DNA of 64,000 nucleotides from Gnetum montanum (Eukaryota; Streptophyta; Gnetopsida; Gnetales; Gnetaceae): NCBI GenBank assembly GCA_015680685.1, contig MNCI01015960.1, positions 126,964 to 190,963 of the forward strand. The letters are read 5' to 3'. How positions within the stretch are numbered: the first letter of the stretch is position 1; each line of letters begins with the position of its first letter. This document shows positions 22,996 to 32,849 of this stretch, piece by piece. The position numbers and the translations under genes are program-made. The notes beneath the pieces are model-generated. The model was not told where the DNA came from. It saw only the letters and a list, made by a program, of their open reading frames with translations, and made no database searches.

Positions 22996-25514
22996 ATGTC
23001 TTCTTCTTAGAACAAAAGCACTTCACCACCTAAGGATCATACAAGAAATAGTCGGTAGTCTAAAACACATAACCAAAATCTGCGAATTCCTCAATAGTAC
23101 CAGGTAGTATATACTCATCCCGATGAGCATATACCCAATTTTACTTTTATCCTCCATCAGGATGAACAATTGCGTTGGCGAGATTTACAAGGTAACATAG
23201 TGTTACCTCCAGATTGGGTAGTCCCTAACATGCTTCTTCGTGCTCTTGCACAGATAGGCATGACAGAATTATACGTTGAATATGTTGCGGAAGATTATGA
23301 CATAAGGAATTACCATCCCACAACAATGCAACGTTTAAGGAACTTGAGGCAGGAGAGCCACCATACATTGTTGAAGGGCAAAGGGGTCCCGCACGTCCTA
23401 AGCGAAATTGAAGATGATGAACCACTTATAATGGGTTCTCCATCAAATGATGCTCCCCCTCCTAACAATAGTGAGGAGGTGGGGTATTAGAACCAACACT
23501 CCATGATACACAACCCTAGTTCTAATCCCTGTGAATGCCAACTGTTCACTGAGGGAACGAAAACACATGACAAGGATGGGCACTCGGATCATCATCATGA
23601 TCGGGGCCGTAGCCACAGAAGAGAAGGTAAGAAACATCGTCATGTCAATGGTTCTCCTTCTTCCTCCCCTTCATCACATCATTCATCCTCTCTTTCCACA
23701 TCTAGATGCAATCATAAAGAGCATAATGGAGAGGATAAGGGAAAGCAAAATGAGAGACCTCGACGAGAGAGTCGAGAGCGAGGGCAAGGGCATGAAAGAA
23801 GGGAAAGTAGGGAATCACGTAGGCATCATAGGCATCATGAAAGAGATGATCATGATGAACCCCTACTTTCCACCCGAAGTATGCTAGACATCACGGAGGT
23901 AGTGAGAATACCAACAAAACATCAAAAAGATAGTCAGATCAAAAGACTTGACATGAATAATATCCCACGGTTCGAAGGGGGATATAACACTGATCCGAAA
24001 AATCATTTACAGGCATTCCACGATGCCTGCACCTTGCAAAACATAGAAAACGAGTGGTAGAAATTAAAGTTGTTTCCTAGGACACTCATAGAGAAAGCAG
24101 AGAGTTGGTACCAATCCTTAGAACCAGAAACCATTAAGAGATGAAGTATGATGTTAGAGTTGTTCAACGATAAATACCAAATGTACTCCAGAGTGTCTAA
24201 CTTGTGTAAGTAGATCCAAGGATGGAAGTAAGGTACTCATGAACCCTTGGATGTTGCCATGGACCGATATTATGCATTACTACATCGTTGCCTGAGCCAT
24301 GGTTATACACAACGAGATCAACTCCACCACCTCGTAGATGGGCTAAGACATGAAACTAGGAGAACCCTTGGGACTTATGCCTAAGGGAGATTATCAGAGC
24401 TTAGATCCCATGAAGTTCATCGATTGTTAGAGTAAGTAGCTAAAGAAGAAGGGGAGCTACGAAAAAGAGAAAGCGTGGAAGAATATAACTGCGATCCTTC
24501 CCTCCGAAAGAAGGGAGTGAGATTCTACGATGAAGAGGATGAGTCACCACTCGAAGAGTTGATGAATAGAAAAACATTGCCACTTCAAAAGCTAACAATG
24601 GAAGTGTCGACTAAGGTAGATGAAATATGGAGCTCCTTAGATAGTAAAATTGAAACTGTCTTAAAGATTGTAGAGGAATCTAAGGAGGAACGAAGTAGTG
24701 ACAAGGACAAGAAAAAGTGGAGAGATTCAGGCCATGCACATGAAAATGGTAAGGGAAAAATGAATATTGACGATGAGGTTGTGGATTCAGACATAGAAAA
24801 TGACGATGGATGTGAGATTTGCCAATATGACCATCCTAAAGGATGTTGTTGAATCATCTCACATCTACAAGAGTCTGGGGTGTATGCACTCAACTCGAGA
24901 CTTAATAGATGGCAGGCACCCCAAAGATTACCTTATCCCCAAGGTAACCCAAGGCAATTCCACCAACTGTTAATGTACTATCCAAGTGGAACTCCACCAC
25001 AACCTATTAGGCAACACCAGTAGTGGCAACACCCACAGTTATGGGGGATGCCACCGCCTAAACAACGATACCCTTACCGGAAACCAGACCCATATGGCTA
25101 TTACGTGCAGCAATCGGTTTCTCCAAGTGACTCTATGGGTCAAGCAACCCCACAACATCACTACCAAGTTCAGGAGTATTTTAGAAGGACTCCTTCTCCT
25201 CCAAGAGACATACCATAGACCTACCATCCTCTGAATCCATCCACCACTCTTCTGTTGGTAGTTCCAATACCACCTGCTCCAACAATGCAAGGGGAACTCC
25301 CCACTCAATCTTAGCAACATAATGCTACAAGAGCTATAAACCTTCAACCCACTGCTAGTTCTGACAACCGCAAGAAGAGAAGACCTTTCTTCAGAACCAA
25401 AAGCCCAGACAAGCTCTCACAACCACAAGCGGTTGAGTTTGTGCACGCTCCTCCAACATACAAGGCTTCAGAGCTCCCTTCAAACCAATACCAGAGCTCA
25501 ACGCATACAGTTAT
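22996..25514 (+). pseudogene. gag pseudogene of the 22033-29718 element
   Basis: The ATG at 22996 opens a frame (MSSS...) interrupted by TAG at several places where Gln fits. It then runs open over 23170-23487, with WRDLQGNIVLPPDWVVPNML. A shifted frame at 23503-24060 is rich in His, Arg and Ser and then enters the capsid core: IPRFEGGYNTDPKNHLQAFH, then LFPRTLIEKAESWYQSL, LFNDKYQMYS and DVAMDRYYALLHRC. At 24475-24852 it is acidic and ends in CEICQYDHPKGCC, a degenerate zinc-binding block. The following 25000 region is Pro/Gln-rich. The protein would be a nucleocapsid polyprotein. Stops include TAG/TAA for Gln and TGA for Arg. The reading continues across the solo LTR into protease at 26405. 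Confidence 0.75.
25510..25514. repeat. Target-site duplication, left copy (GTTAT)
   Basis: GTTAT immediately precedes the TGATGAG start of the solo LTR and is repeated at 26405-26409. Confidence 0.85.
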
Positions 25515-26257
25515 TGATGAGCGGCTAGGTACCCCTACACTCAACCATACGAATACGAGCGTTCACGCACGATTCGGTCAAACTCCTTGGACAGGCTAGT
25601 TGTGGTATCTAGATCGTTACACGTTAATCGTAGTTCACTGTCTTCCCACCTGGACTAATATTTGCTTTGTCATGTATGGTTTAGTCCAGAGTGAGGCGTG
25701 TGATGTGATCATAACTAATGCTACTCCTAGAGACAATGGAAAATACTCTTGGTTAAACTAATGAGTAATAGGAAATGAGGTCTAAGCTAACCTAAGTGCG
25801 ATAAGCATCTGTTCCTTAATCATCCGTACACATCTTGGACCTCATGCACGACTACTACTGGGGTTACCAACGTAGATCCTAGGTACGCTTCTGGGTTACC
25901 AAGTAGTCACACTTGAATGCTCGTGATTAAGTCGTACTCATTCTGCATTTAACAATAGGAATAGTAAATGACGATAAAGAAATATTAACTAAGAGAAAAA
26001 TAAATAACAATAACAATTAACAATAATAATTAAACTATTAAAACTAAGTGAATGCTGCAATGATGAAGTAATCTCGATCTTTATTTCCAGTCATGTACGC
26101 GTCCAAGTACGTCACACTTGAATAAAGGTGTCATACAATTACAAGCATGACACTGCGGGCATGCACTTGGGAAAATAATCTAACTCCTACGGAAACAAAA
26201 TGCAAGGGCTTTTAATCTCATACTCGAAGCCTTCCTAAATGAGGTAGAAGACCCTCT

Positions 26258-26265
26258 TATTTATA
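26258..26265 (-). promoter_or_regulatory. TATA box of the solo LTR
   Basis: TATAAATAAG on the minus strand, followed by the conserved AGAGGG context. Confidence 0.6.
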
Positions 26266-26370
26266 GGCCGAGATAGGCGACTACGTAAACAGGTCCACGT
26301 TGACGTAGGAAGGCTACATTGACTGGGCTGCGTCAACATGGTCACGTATACAAAGCCCCGTATATGCAGC

Positions 26371-26388
26371 CTAGTCGATGCATCGACT
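26371..26388. promoter_or_regulatory. 18-bp perfect palindrome in solo-LTR U3
   Basis: TAGTCGATGCATCGACTA is its own reverse complement and lies close to the U3 end. A related broken form (GTCGATGCATCCTCATCGAT) occurs near 17678. Confidence 0.6.
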
Positions 26389-26404
26389 ATATAACACTTC
26401 ATCA

Positions 26405-26409
26405 GTTAT
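26405..26409. repeat. Target-site duplication, right copy (GTTAT)
   Basis: Matches 25510-25514 exactly. Confidence 0.85.
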
Positions 26410-27165
26410 GTTAACACATACCGTTACTAATTGGATCAAGGTAGGCCACCTTCCCAAGAAACTCTCTGACTTTGGAAGTCCCTTAATCTACCTCCAAGTC
26501 GTTGGCAACAAACCTCATAAGGCTCTTCTTGACTCAAGTTCCAGAGTCAACTTAATCTCATGAGAAATGTAACAAGGCTGGAACCTGTCTCCACTCAAGA
26601 AGAGCAATATTCAACTAGAGCTGGCTGATCAGTCCATCACCATTCCCATGGGATTGGTGGAGGACATCATTACCACTATGTGTGGTTGGTCATACCCAGC
26701 TGATTTCCTGGTGATAGAGGTCAATAGCAATGAAGGGGACTTCCCAATTATAAAGGGAAGGGCATGGCTAAGCACAATAGATGTATGCCTAGGAATTCGC
26801 GATCTTTCCTTGGAAATATCTAAGGTAAACATTTATGGAAATATCGAGAAGAAGAAAGTTCCATGCATCACATACAGTGACTCAGAGGGTGATGACATGG
26901 AGGAATGCTTAGCATCTCCTACATGCAACCGGTGTGCCCTTGAAACTCTGATACAAAGATGCCTGTATGTAGCAACCACACAACAAGTGGACACCCCATG
27001 GTTGATAGCTAATCGAAAGAGCAACCGACCAACATGCATGGGACAAACTGGGGGAACAACTCATGCCCATAACAAAAGCATAGATGCATTGGAGTATGAG
27101 CATCGCCAACTTCCACCCCTGAACCTGAAAAAATCAATCGGGAGAAGTTGGACACTTTAAGAAAC
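26405..27165 (+). pseudogene. Retropepsin (protease) relic of the 22033-29718 element
   Basis: The frame from about 26440 has the motif KALLDSSSRVNLIS at about 26518, which is the active-site block of a gypsy aspartic protease with the Gly of D[ST]G changed to Ser. It continues LELADQSITIPMGLVEDIIT and YPADFLVIEV, then IIKGRAWLSTIDVCL, equivalent to the L[GI][RL]P.L.T block. A single TGA interrupts it near 26561. The downstream tail (26880-27160) is Cys- and Thr-rich and ends before the post-pol tract. The missing Gly means it could not be active. Confidence 0.75.
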
Positions 27166-27293
27166 TCAAACAGGCGCTCATTATTTAGGATCTCTCCCTT
27201 TCCATTCAGTCATGGGGGAGATGGCCACCTATGCTAATCATTCGAGACCCTCAGTTCTTTTAAGTTTTTGTTTTACACATTTTTGTTTTACAT

Positions 27294-27760
27294 NNNNNNN
27301 NNNNNNNNNNNNNNNNNNNNNNNNNNNNNNNNNNNNNNNNNNNNNNNNNNNNNNNNNNNNNNNNNNNNNNNNNNNNNNNNNNNNNNNNNNNNNNNNNNNN
27401 NNNNNNNNNNNNNNNNNNNNNNNNNNNNNNNNNNNNNNNNNNNNNNNNNNNNNNNNNNNNNNNNNNNNNNNNNNNNNNNNNNNNNNNNNNNNNNNNNNNN
27501 NNNNNNNNNNNNNNNNNNNNNNNNNNNNNNNNNNNNNNNNNNNNNNNNNNNNNNNNNNNNNNNNNNNNNNNNNNNNNNNNNNNNNNNNNNNNNNNNNNNN
27601 NNNNNNNNNNNNNNNNNNNNNNNNNNNNNNNNNNNNNNNNNNNNNNNNNNNNNNNNNNNNNNNNNNNNNNNNNNNNNNNNNNNNNNNNNNNNNNNNNNNN
27701 NNNNNNNNNNNNNNNNNNNNNNNNNNNNNNNNNNNNNNNNNNNNNNNNNNNNNNNNNNNN
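27294..27760. other. Assembly gap (467 N)
   Basis: An unbroken run of N. Any reading frame drawn across it is meaningless. Confidence 0.99.
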
Positions 27761-28577
27761 GTTCCCTCTAACTAAGGCCCTTCTCGCTTCCCATTCTCTC
27801 CTCCTTCATTTCGTCAAAATGGTGGTGGCTCTTGGGTGAAGGCATTCTTGTTACTTCAAGGGGATGGATTAGCCAAATGCATTAATGCAAAGTCACTGGA
27901 TGTGGTTTGTTTGAGGTCGGACTTGGAATGGGATCTACTAAGTCACATTACTCATGAAATACACAAGGGGCTGTACACCACCTTGTTCTTGAGACTCCAT
28001 TCCATTCTCTTCTCTCCATCCTTCTCTCCATTGTTCACCTCATTGCCGGTTGTATCATTAGTGTATATTTTGGTTGACGCATTGTTTTCTTTTTGGTAAA
28101 TTCTTATGGTTAAGACTTTAACTCTTGTTCCAAATGACATTCCCAGAGCCTACAGACTCTTTGAATGTGGGTTTGTTAGGGCATTAAGGGCATGAGCCTA
28201 CTTTGGGGAGGACCCACTGGCATTCCTATTTGGTGCACCAGTTAAATTCGTTCCCCTAACATTTTTGCAATCTATATTATTCTGTTCATTTCCATCTTGA
28301 CATCCATTTCATCGACGTTATAGTTGTCTCTTTTTGGGTATCTTTCTTGTTCATTTTCTTTCTCCATTCTATCGCTACCAAAGGTTCACTCTTAGTCATG
28401 GGGGTCCTAGTCCAATTTTTTCAATTTTCTCCTAACCCCTACACCTTCAATAGTTATCATGAATATATCTCCAGACCCATATCAGCCATACCACAACTTA
28501 GCCAATGGACCTTTCACCAATGCAAGGTATCAACTACATTGTGATTCATTTACCCTTGCTAATATTAAGACTGTGTT

Positions 28578-28814
28578 ATGTGTGCAGATGGTAATCATGC
28601 AATAAGGGATTGGATTTGGAGAGAACACTTGGAATGGAGCAGTGCTGAAGCAGCTATGCAAGGAGCAAGATCAATGGCATGCTTACAGATGGACAACAAA
28701 GGGCACAATCTTGGCGTTGGCAGCAGCAGACTGCTTCTCTTTTCTCTCTTCTCTCTCAGTTGCCAAATAAGGCCTAATGTCAAATGTATAAGGTGTTCAC
28801 TCTTGTTGTCATGA
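28578..28814 (+). CDS. Small conserved frame in the element's 3' region, function unknown
   Basis: A 78-residue frame including REHLEWSSAEAAMQGARSMA. The minus-strand frame at 63571-63335 in the right-edge copy is also 78 residues long, with AVLEAAMQGASSIGCLQMDN and the same C-terminal RCS.LLS ending. Similarity at the protein level in two independent copies is suggestive. It may simply reflect DNA homology, because the surrounding non-coding DNA is just as similar. No known domain is recognised. Confidence 0.3.
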   Translation: MCADGNHAIRDWIWREHLEWSSAEAAMQGARSMACLQMDNKGHNLGVGSSRLLLFSLFSLSCQIRPNVKCIRCSLLLS

Positions 28815-28939
28815 ACACCAGTTTTGTCTTGTCTTGTAATGATGATCCGTTCACATTTCATCCCATTAGTTCCATTTTGAGTCAATAATTCCATACCGTC
28901 CCAATATTTTGTAAGAAACTCGAGGATGAGTTTTTATTT

Positions 28940-28953
28940 AGTCATGGGGGGTA
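28940..28953 (+). promoter_or_regulatory. Polypurine-tract candidate before the 3' LTR
   Basis: AGTCATGGGGGGTA ends directly at the TGATGGG start of the 3' LTR. The right-edge copy has AGTCATAGGGGTA in the same place. Confidence 0.6.
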
Positions 28954-29718
28954 TGATGGGATGCGATATCGCAGTGCACCATCAAATCTATAAATAAGAG
29001 GCATCTCTCCCTTGTTTGGAAGTTTAGGCCTAGACCGTAGTGAAACTCTGGTAGTTTTACCTCTCTAAATATAGAATAATTTCCATGTGCCCACAGTAAG
29101 AACTCCAAAGTGAACGGATCTTTATTCGAGTAAATATTGTACCTAAACACAAGTTTGTGTAGAAAAATAAAGATGAACTTATTGGATAAACCTTGCAGTG
29201 CATGGACTAAGCTAGATATGACTTTATTTATTGTTATTTATTGTTTATCATTTAAATGCTTTCTTAGTTGATTAAATCTTTCTCAACCCTTCTCTCCTAG
29301 TTAAGTGCATTCAGTACAACCACTTCGAGCATGTGCGTTACGCTTGGTGATCCCAGCAACGCCTAGCGTTTGGTAACCAAGGTTGCATTGGTTCAGGGTG
29401 TAAACGGTAAGTGGGAACTAATACTGATGCTAGGTTAATTAAGGCTTAGTTAGTTAGTTAAAGTTAGTTAATTAGTCTCTCCACCCTTCACCTCGTCAAC
29501 ATAGGAGATAAAACATAAAAGACTATAAAAATCACATACCTCAAACTTACTTAATCATACAACCGTGAAAAATACAAGTAAGTATGGGAAGACAACGAAT
29601 GATTAACCTTAAGTGTTCCATAAGGCGTGTAGGCACTTAGTCTACGGAGTTTGACCAGATCGTGCGTGTAACGCTCGTATTCGTATGGTTGAGTGTAGGG
29701 GTACCTCGCCACTCATCA
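28954..29718 (+). mobile_element. 3' LTR (765 bp)
   Basis: It starts TGATGGGATGCGATATCGC and ends GCCACTCATCA. It aligns with the 5' LTR throughout but has only one GATATC module (28965-28970) and is 54 bases shorter. TATA box at 28989-28996. Confidence 0.85.
28989..28996 (+). promoter_or_regulatory. TATA box of the 3' LTR
   Basis: TATAAATA followed by AGAGGC, as in the 5' LTR. Confidence 0.6.
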
Positions 29719-29719
29719 G

Positions 29720-31480
29720 GCAAGACTAACAAAGGAATGACGAAACTTATATGATCACTTAAGACTCGATCTAAGGAAATAGAAGAATTCCCTTACATGT
29801 TTAATACCCTAGCTACTTTATCTTTCCATTTATTATGAATATAAATATTACAAAGTCCAAAGTCACCTTTTTCACTATGACAAATAATCCAAGAAACTCT
29901 TTCAAGGTTGTCAAATCCAGAATTCAAAACTTTTCCAATCTAATTTCTATTAACAAAAATAGTAACATTTTCTTTAGTAACTTCATGAGTAGTAGAAAAA
30001 ATAATGCATTTTTTTCAAATGTATTTACTAACAAAACCAAAATCATGAGTTATAATTCTTATTTCTCAAGGAAAATAACATTTGGAAATAAATACTGTTT
30101 TGAAGGATACTCTTTGGCAATCTTTGCTTGGGACCTATTAGAAAGGCCCCAAACTTTCCATGATAAAGCTAACATTAAGATGTGAGAGAGGAGGTCTCAA
30201 TTCTTGATTTTTGGAGCTCAACACTTGTCTCACAATTCATGTCACTAATAAGTGTAAAAACATTATCCAATAAAAAAAAGATTTGGAACAATAGCAGAAG
30301 TAAAAAGAGAATGAGATACCTTTGGGGTTTTTAAATTGAAAGTAGTAGTTGCAAGCCTTTTTTTTAATGTTGTATTGAGTGAAATCCATTTGCATTAGTA
30401 TCTTCATTATGATCCTTGTTAAAAATTCTTTTTTCTCTAAAGAGGAATTCTCTTTAGATATCAAGAGTTTACTAGCATATTTAGAATTAAAAAGATTAGC
30501 AAAAGGTGAAAAACTTGTTGAAGAAGATTTCATTTGTGCATGTTGAAAACTACCATTATTTGCCTTTTTTGAAAATTATTTTTTCTTTTTTTCACAAACC
30601 ACTTTTTTATGGAGAATAATATGGATTCTAAAAACATGACATTCATGATGATAATAGTTGCAACATTTTCACAAATTATAACATGTAATTTTTTGGGAAA
30701 ACGTTGATTACTAGCTTTGAGTTTTAATTCTTTTTTCTTCTATGGTAAATCAATCTCTACAAAAATAACATGTAGGTTAAAGATTATCTAGTAATGTTTT
30801 TGACTTTATCTTTAGGATTATGCCAAGGCTGTCAACAATGTTGTTTTCAACACTTTAAAAAATAAGAGTACAAGTTTCTAATTTAATCCAACAACAAATT
30901 TTAGAATACTTAGAAGAATATGAATCAAAATCTACTTTTCATCGTTGAGCAATAAAAGTATTTCATTGATTCATAAAAATTTTAAGATTTAATGATTTTC
31001 AACCATTTTAGAATTTGCTAGTTTGACAAGCAAAAAAATTCAAAAAAATAGCGGGTAGGTAAAATATTAATTCCATAGTGTTTAAGGATAGCTTGAATCA
31101 CTAGTGTAAAACCCTTATTAGGGTAAAGAAATCCAATAATATGTAGAAATATGTATCATGAAGTAATATTTCTTTTGACATGGATTAATATAAATCATTA
31201 GGTAAAACAAAAATAAAAGCTTCAAAATTCTTCATAGTCTCTACAATTTTAAAAACATTAATATTTTCCCTCTTAAGATCTTTCCTCATCAAAAAATTCT
31301 GTCGCAAAAACCCTTGAAATCGACAAACCACTAAGAAAATTCACTATAAACCCTTCCAAGAATATGTTAACAAGATACCATGAAACCAAAAGTAGATCTA
31401 CTTAGAACTTTATACCTCAACATTTCCAGCTAGAATTGAATCTAGGTAGAACTTTATAACTCAACATTGCCCACCATTAC
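29720..31480 (-). pseudogene. Decayed L1-type LINE (ORF1 and start of endonuclease)
   Basis: Minus-strand reading from about 30190 gives LALSWKVWGLSNRSQ and NVIFLEK, which match the opening SWN.RGL ... I..LQE block of the LINE endonuclease. It is cut at 29718 by the LTR. Upstream on the same strand (31300-30550) lie stretches like the ORF1 domain of plant LINEs (YPNKGFTLVIQAILKHYG, then WHNPKDKVKN) and a degenerate CCNYYHHECH zinc-knuckle remnant near 30650. All frames are broken. The order ORF1 then endonuclease supports the call. The right border is uncertain. Confidence 0.5.
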
Positions 31481-31499
31481 TTAGAACTTTATAACTCAC

Positions 31500-31935
31500 T
31501 AGTTTAGCTATATATTTATAATATATATATATTATTTAGCTGAGAGAGTCTTATATATTTTACAAATTAATAAAATCTCACATTGATTCATTGAGAATTA
31601 ATATTCATATTGAAAACCAAAATCAAAATGACTCTATGTTATTCCATCACCTTTTTTTCCATCATGTTTTTCTTCATCGTGGGATCTTACATAATGCATG
31701 ACGTGGAGGGCGACAAAATACAATCCCCCTCCCCCCATAACTAGCTATATATTTATAATATATATCTATTATTTGGCTAAGAGAATCTTATATATTTTAC
31801 AAATTAATAAAATCTCAAATTGATTCATTAAGAATTAATATTCATATTGATAACCAAAATCAAAATGACTTTATGTTATCATGGGATCTTACATGATGCA
31901 TGATGTGGAGGGTGACAAAATACACTCCCCTTGCC
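31500..31935. repeat. Direct duplication, period about 240 bp
   Basis: The block beginning TAGCTATATATTTATAATAT, then TATTTGGCTAAGAGA.TCTTATA, and ending ATGATGCATGA.GTGGAGGG, occurs at about 31505 and again at about 31744. The copies are very similar, apart from a short insert in the first. A related end sequence occurs at about 55476. Confidence 0.7.
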
Positions 31936-31982
31936 CATCATTATGCCAAACGTATTGGCCTCTTGGCCAAAAACATTATCCA

Positions 31983-32045
31983 CTAGAATTGAACTCATAA
32001 CTTAGAGTTTTCAAATCAAAAGTCTTACTATTAAGTTTACACCTC
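31983..32045 (-). ncRNA. tRNA-like Pol III promoter remnant (SINE head)
   Basis: On the minus strand an A-box-like CTTAATAGTAAGAC is followed at about 30 bases by a B-box-like GAGTTCAATTC. The same arrangement occurs at 39612, 43076 and 60690. Confidence 0.4.
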
Positions 32046-32572
32046 ATTGTTCATTTACAAATATGCAATAGTAAAATAGCTTTAAAATACTCTTATTTAG
32101 TGGGTCACATCTACTTTGATGTATAATTAAGGATTGTGTTAATGAAGAAAAACAAACTCTCTCTCTTTTTTTTTGTTTTTTAACGATGACCAAACTTCAA
32201 CTAACACTAGGCGAAGAAATAGATACATAAATTATCAAAGGGGTACACTTGAAGTGAAGGTTATGACTCGTATGTAGCGAGCGGGGTCAGCGTTGAGTAA
32301 ACGAGGATGTATTGGACAATATGTATTTCCAAATTCCGCGAAATTGCTATTTCGGAAGTTATTGATGAGTTTGCTGCCCATTCAGCAATAGCAACCAAGT
32401 ACAGGAATGTGAGGGGTCTGTGCTCTGCAACAACTGTTCGAGCAAGAAAGTCATTCAAGATTACAAAGAAATGTGCGGATACAAAGCATGGAAGCAGCAG
32501 CAGGAATGACTTTGCTTCAAATTTGAGAATTTGGTTAAGCAAATCACAGTTTTTGCTTTGTGAGGGCGAAAA
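32046..32572 (+). promoter_or_regulatory. Upstream region and 5' UTR of the SPOC/RRM gene
   Basis: A CT-rich stretch (CTCTCTCTC then a T run) lies at about 32156-32178. GC content rises from about 32270 towards the start codon, as expected of a 5' UTR/first exon. I cannot place a TATA box or the transcription start. A 92-codon upstream frame opens at 32307. Confidence 0.4.
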
Positions 32573-32585
32573 ATGGTCGTTCTAG
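32307..32585 (+). other. Upstream ORF overlapping the main start codon
   Basis: The ATG at 32307 opens a frame of 92 codons. It ends at 32585, 13 bases past the main ATG at 32573 and in another frame. If the transcript includes it, scanning ribosomes would meet it first. It may be chance. Confidence 0.3.
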
Positions 32586-32849
32586 AGCAGCCCATCAAGA
32601 AGCGAAAGCTCTATGATGTTGCCTCTTCATCGCCGGCGGATACACAGAATCAGATTGCTCAACCTAGCGAGCTCACAGAAGACGACAAAGCGCGGAAATG
32701 CAGAAACAGAGAAGAAATCACGCAAGTGTATGGTTGTTACAAACGTATTCTGTTCCACCTTTCTCAAACCAAGGACGGCAGGAAAGATGGTTCAATTCAC
32801 ATGCCCGACCTTGAGCAAGCTTACTTAGCGTTGCTTAACGCTGCAAATG
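32573..32849 (+). CDS. Exon 1 of the SPOC/RRM gene
   Basis: 92 codons plus one base. It starts at the first ATG that gives the KKRK-containing N-terminus and ends at AAATG|GTACAA, in phase 1. The next exon supplies GC to complete a Gly codon (AANGCASVQR). Confidence 0.85.

Larger units (their letters stand above)
25515..26404 (-). mobile_element. Solo LTR (890 bp), inserted between gag and protease
   Basis: It starts TGATGAGCGGCTAGGTACCC and ends CTTCATCA, and is flanked by a perfect GTTAT duplication. Its orientation is opposite to the host element. Internal landmarks (GGTACC tail, TATTTATA at 26258-26265, AATAAAG) match the family in reverse. No internal element sequence remains, so it most likely arose by LTR-LTR recombination. 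Its U3 differs from the GATATC type: it carries an 18-base perfect palindrome near 26372 and several TTGACG- or ACGTAG-containing words. It is related to the older LTR at 19975-20830. Confidence 0.88.
27205..28953 (+). mobile_element. Post-pol 3' internal region of the element (contains assembly gap)
   Basis: It begins with CAGTCATGGGGGAGATGGCC, the same tract that follows integrase at 16170, so about all of RT through integrase is deleted upstream. The parts at 28150-28953 match the minus strand of the right edge (63197-64000). AGTCATGGGGG-like tracts occur at about 27208, 28395 and 28940. A small conserved frame lies at 28578-28814. Confidence 0.7.
22033..29718 (+). mobile_element. Two-LTR Ty3/gypsy element, non-autonomous, with nested solo LTR
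   Basis: Flanked by LTRs at 22033-22851 and 28954-29718 that align over almost their whole length with only scattered differences. Inside, in order: a primer site, a gag pseudogene, a protease relic interrupted by a solo LTR, then directly the post-integrase region. No RT, RNase H or integrase sequence is present between the protease (ending about 27160) and the post-pol tract at 27205. The 467-base gap at 27294 lies beyond that junction. The flanking pentamers AAGGA and GGCAA do not match, so no target-site duplication is seen. The lineage is Athila/Tat-like, judged by protease and integrase relatives. It needs helper proteins to move and is now decayed. Confidence 0.8.

Noticed and set aside
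23531-23887. 118-residue frame rich in Arg/Ile/Met
   Set aside because: Alternative frame of the His/Arg/Ser-rich gag region; the frame ending in the capsid core is the real one.
22995-24000. Two overlapping gag frames considered as separate genes
   Set aside because: They join into one gag by a frameshift; no independent start or motif.
24585-24893. Ser-rich minus-strand frame opposite gag
   Set aside because: Shadow of the acidic gag tail; no motif.
27212-27775. Two long frames across the run of N
   Set aside because: They are open only because the gap has no stops; there is no sequence evidence.
29835-30185. 116-residue plus-strand frame
   Set aside because: Asn/Lys/Phe-rich composition only; the minus strand carries the LINE endonuclease motif over the same DNA.
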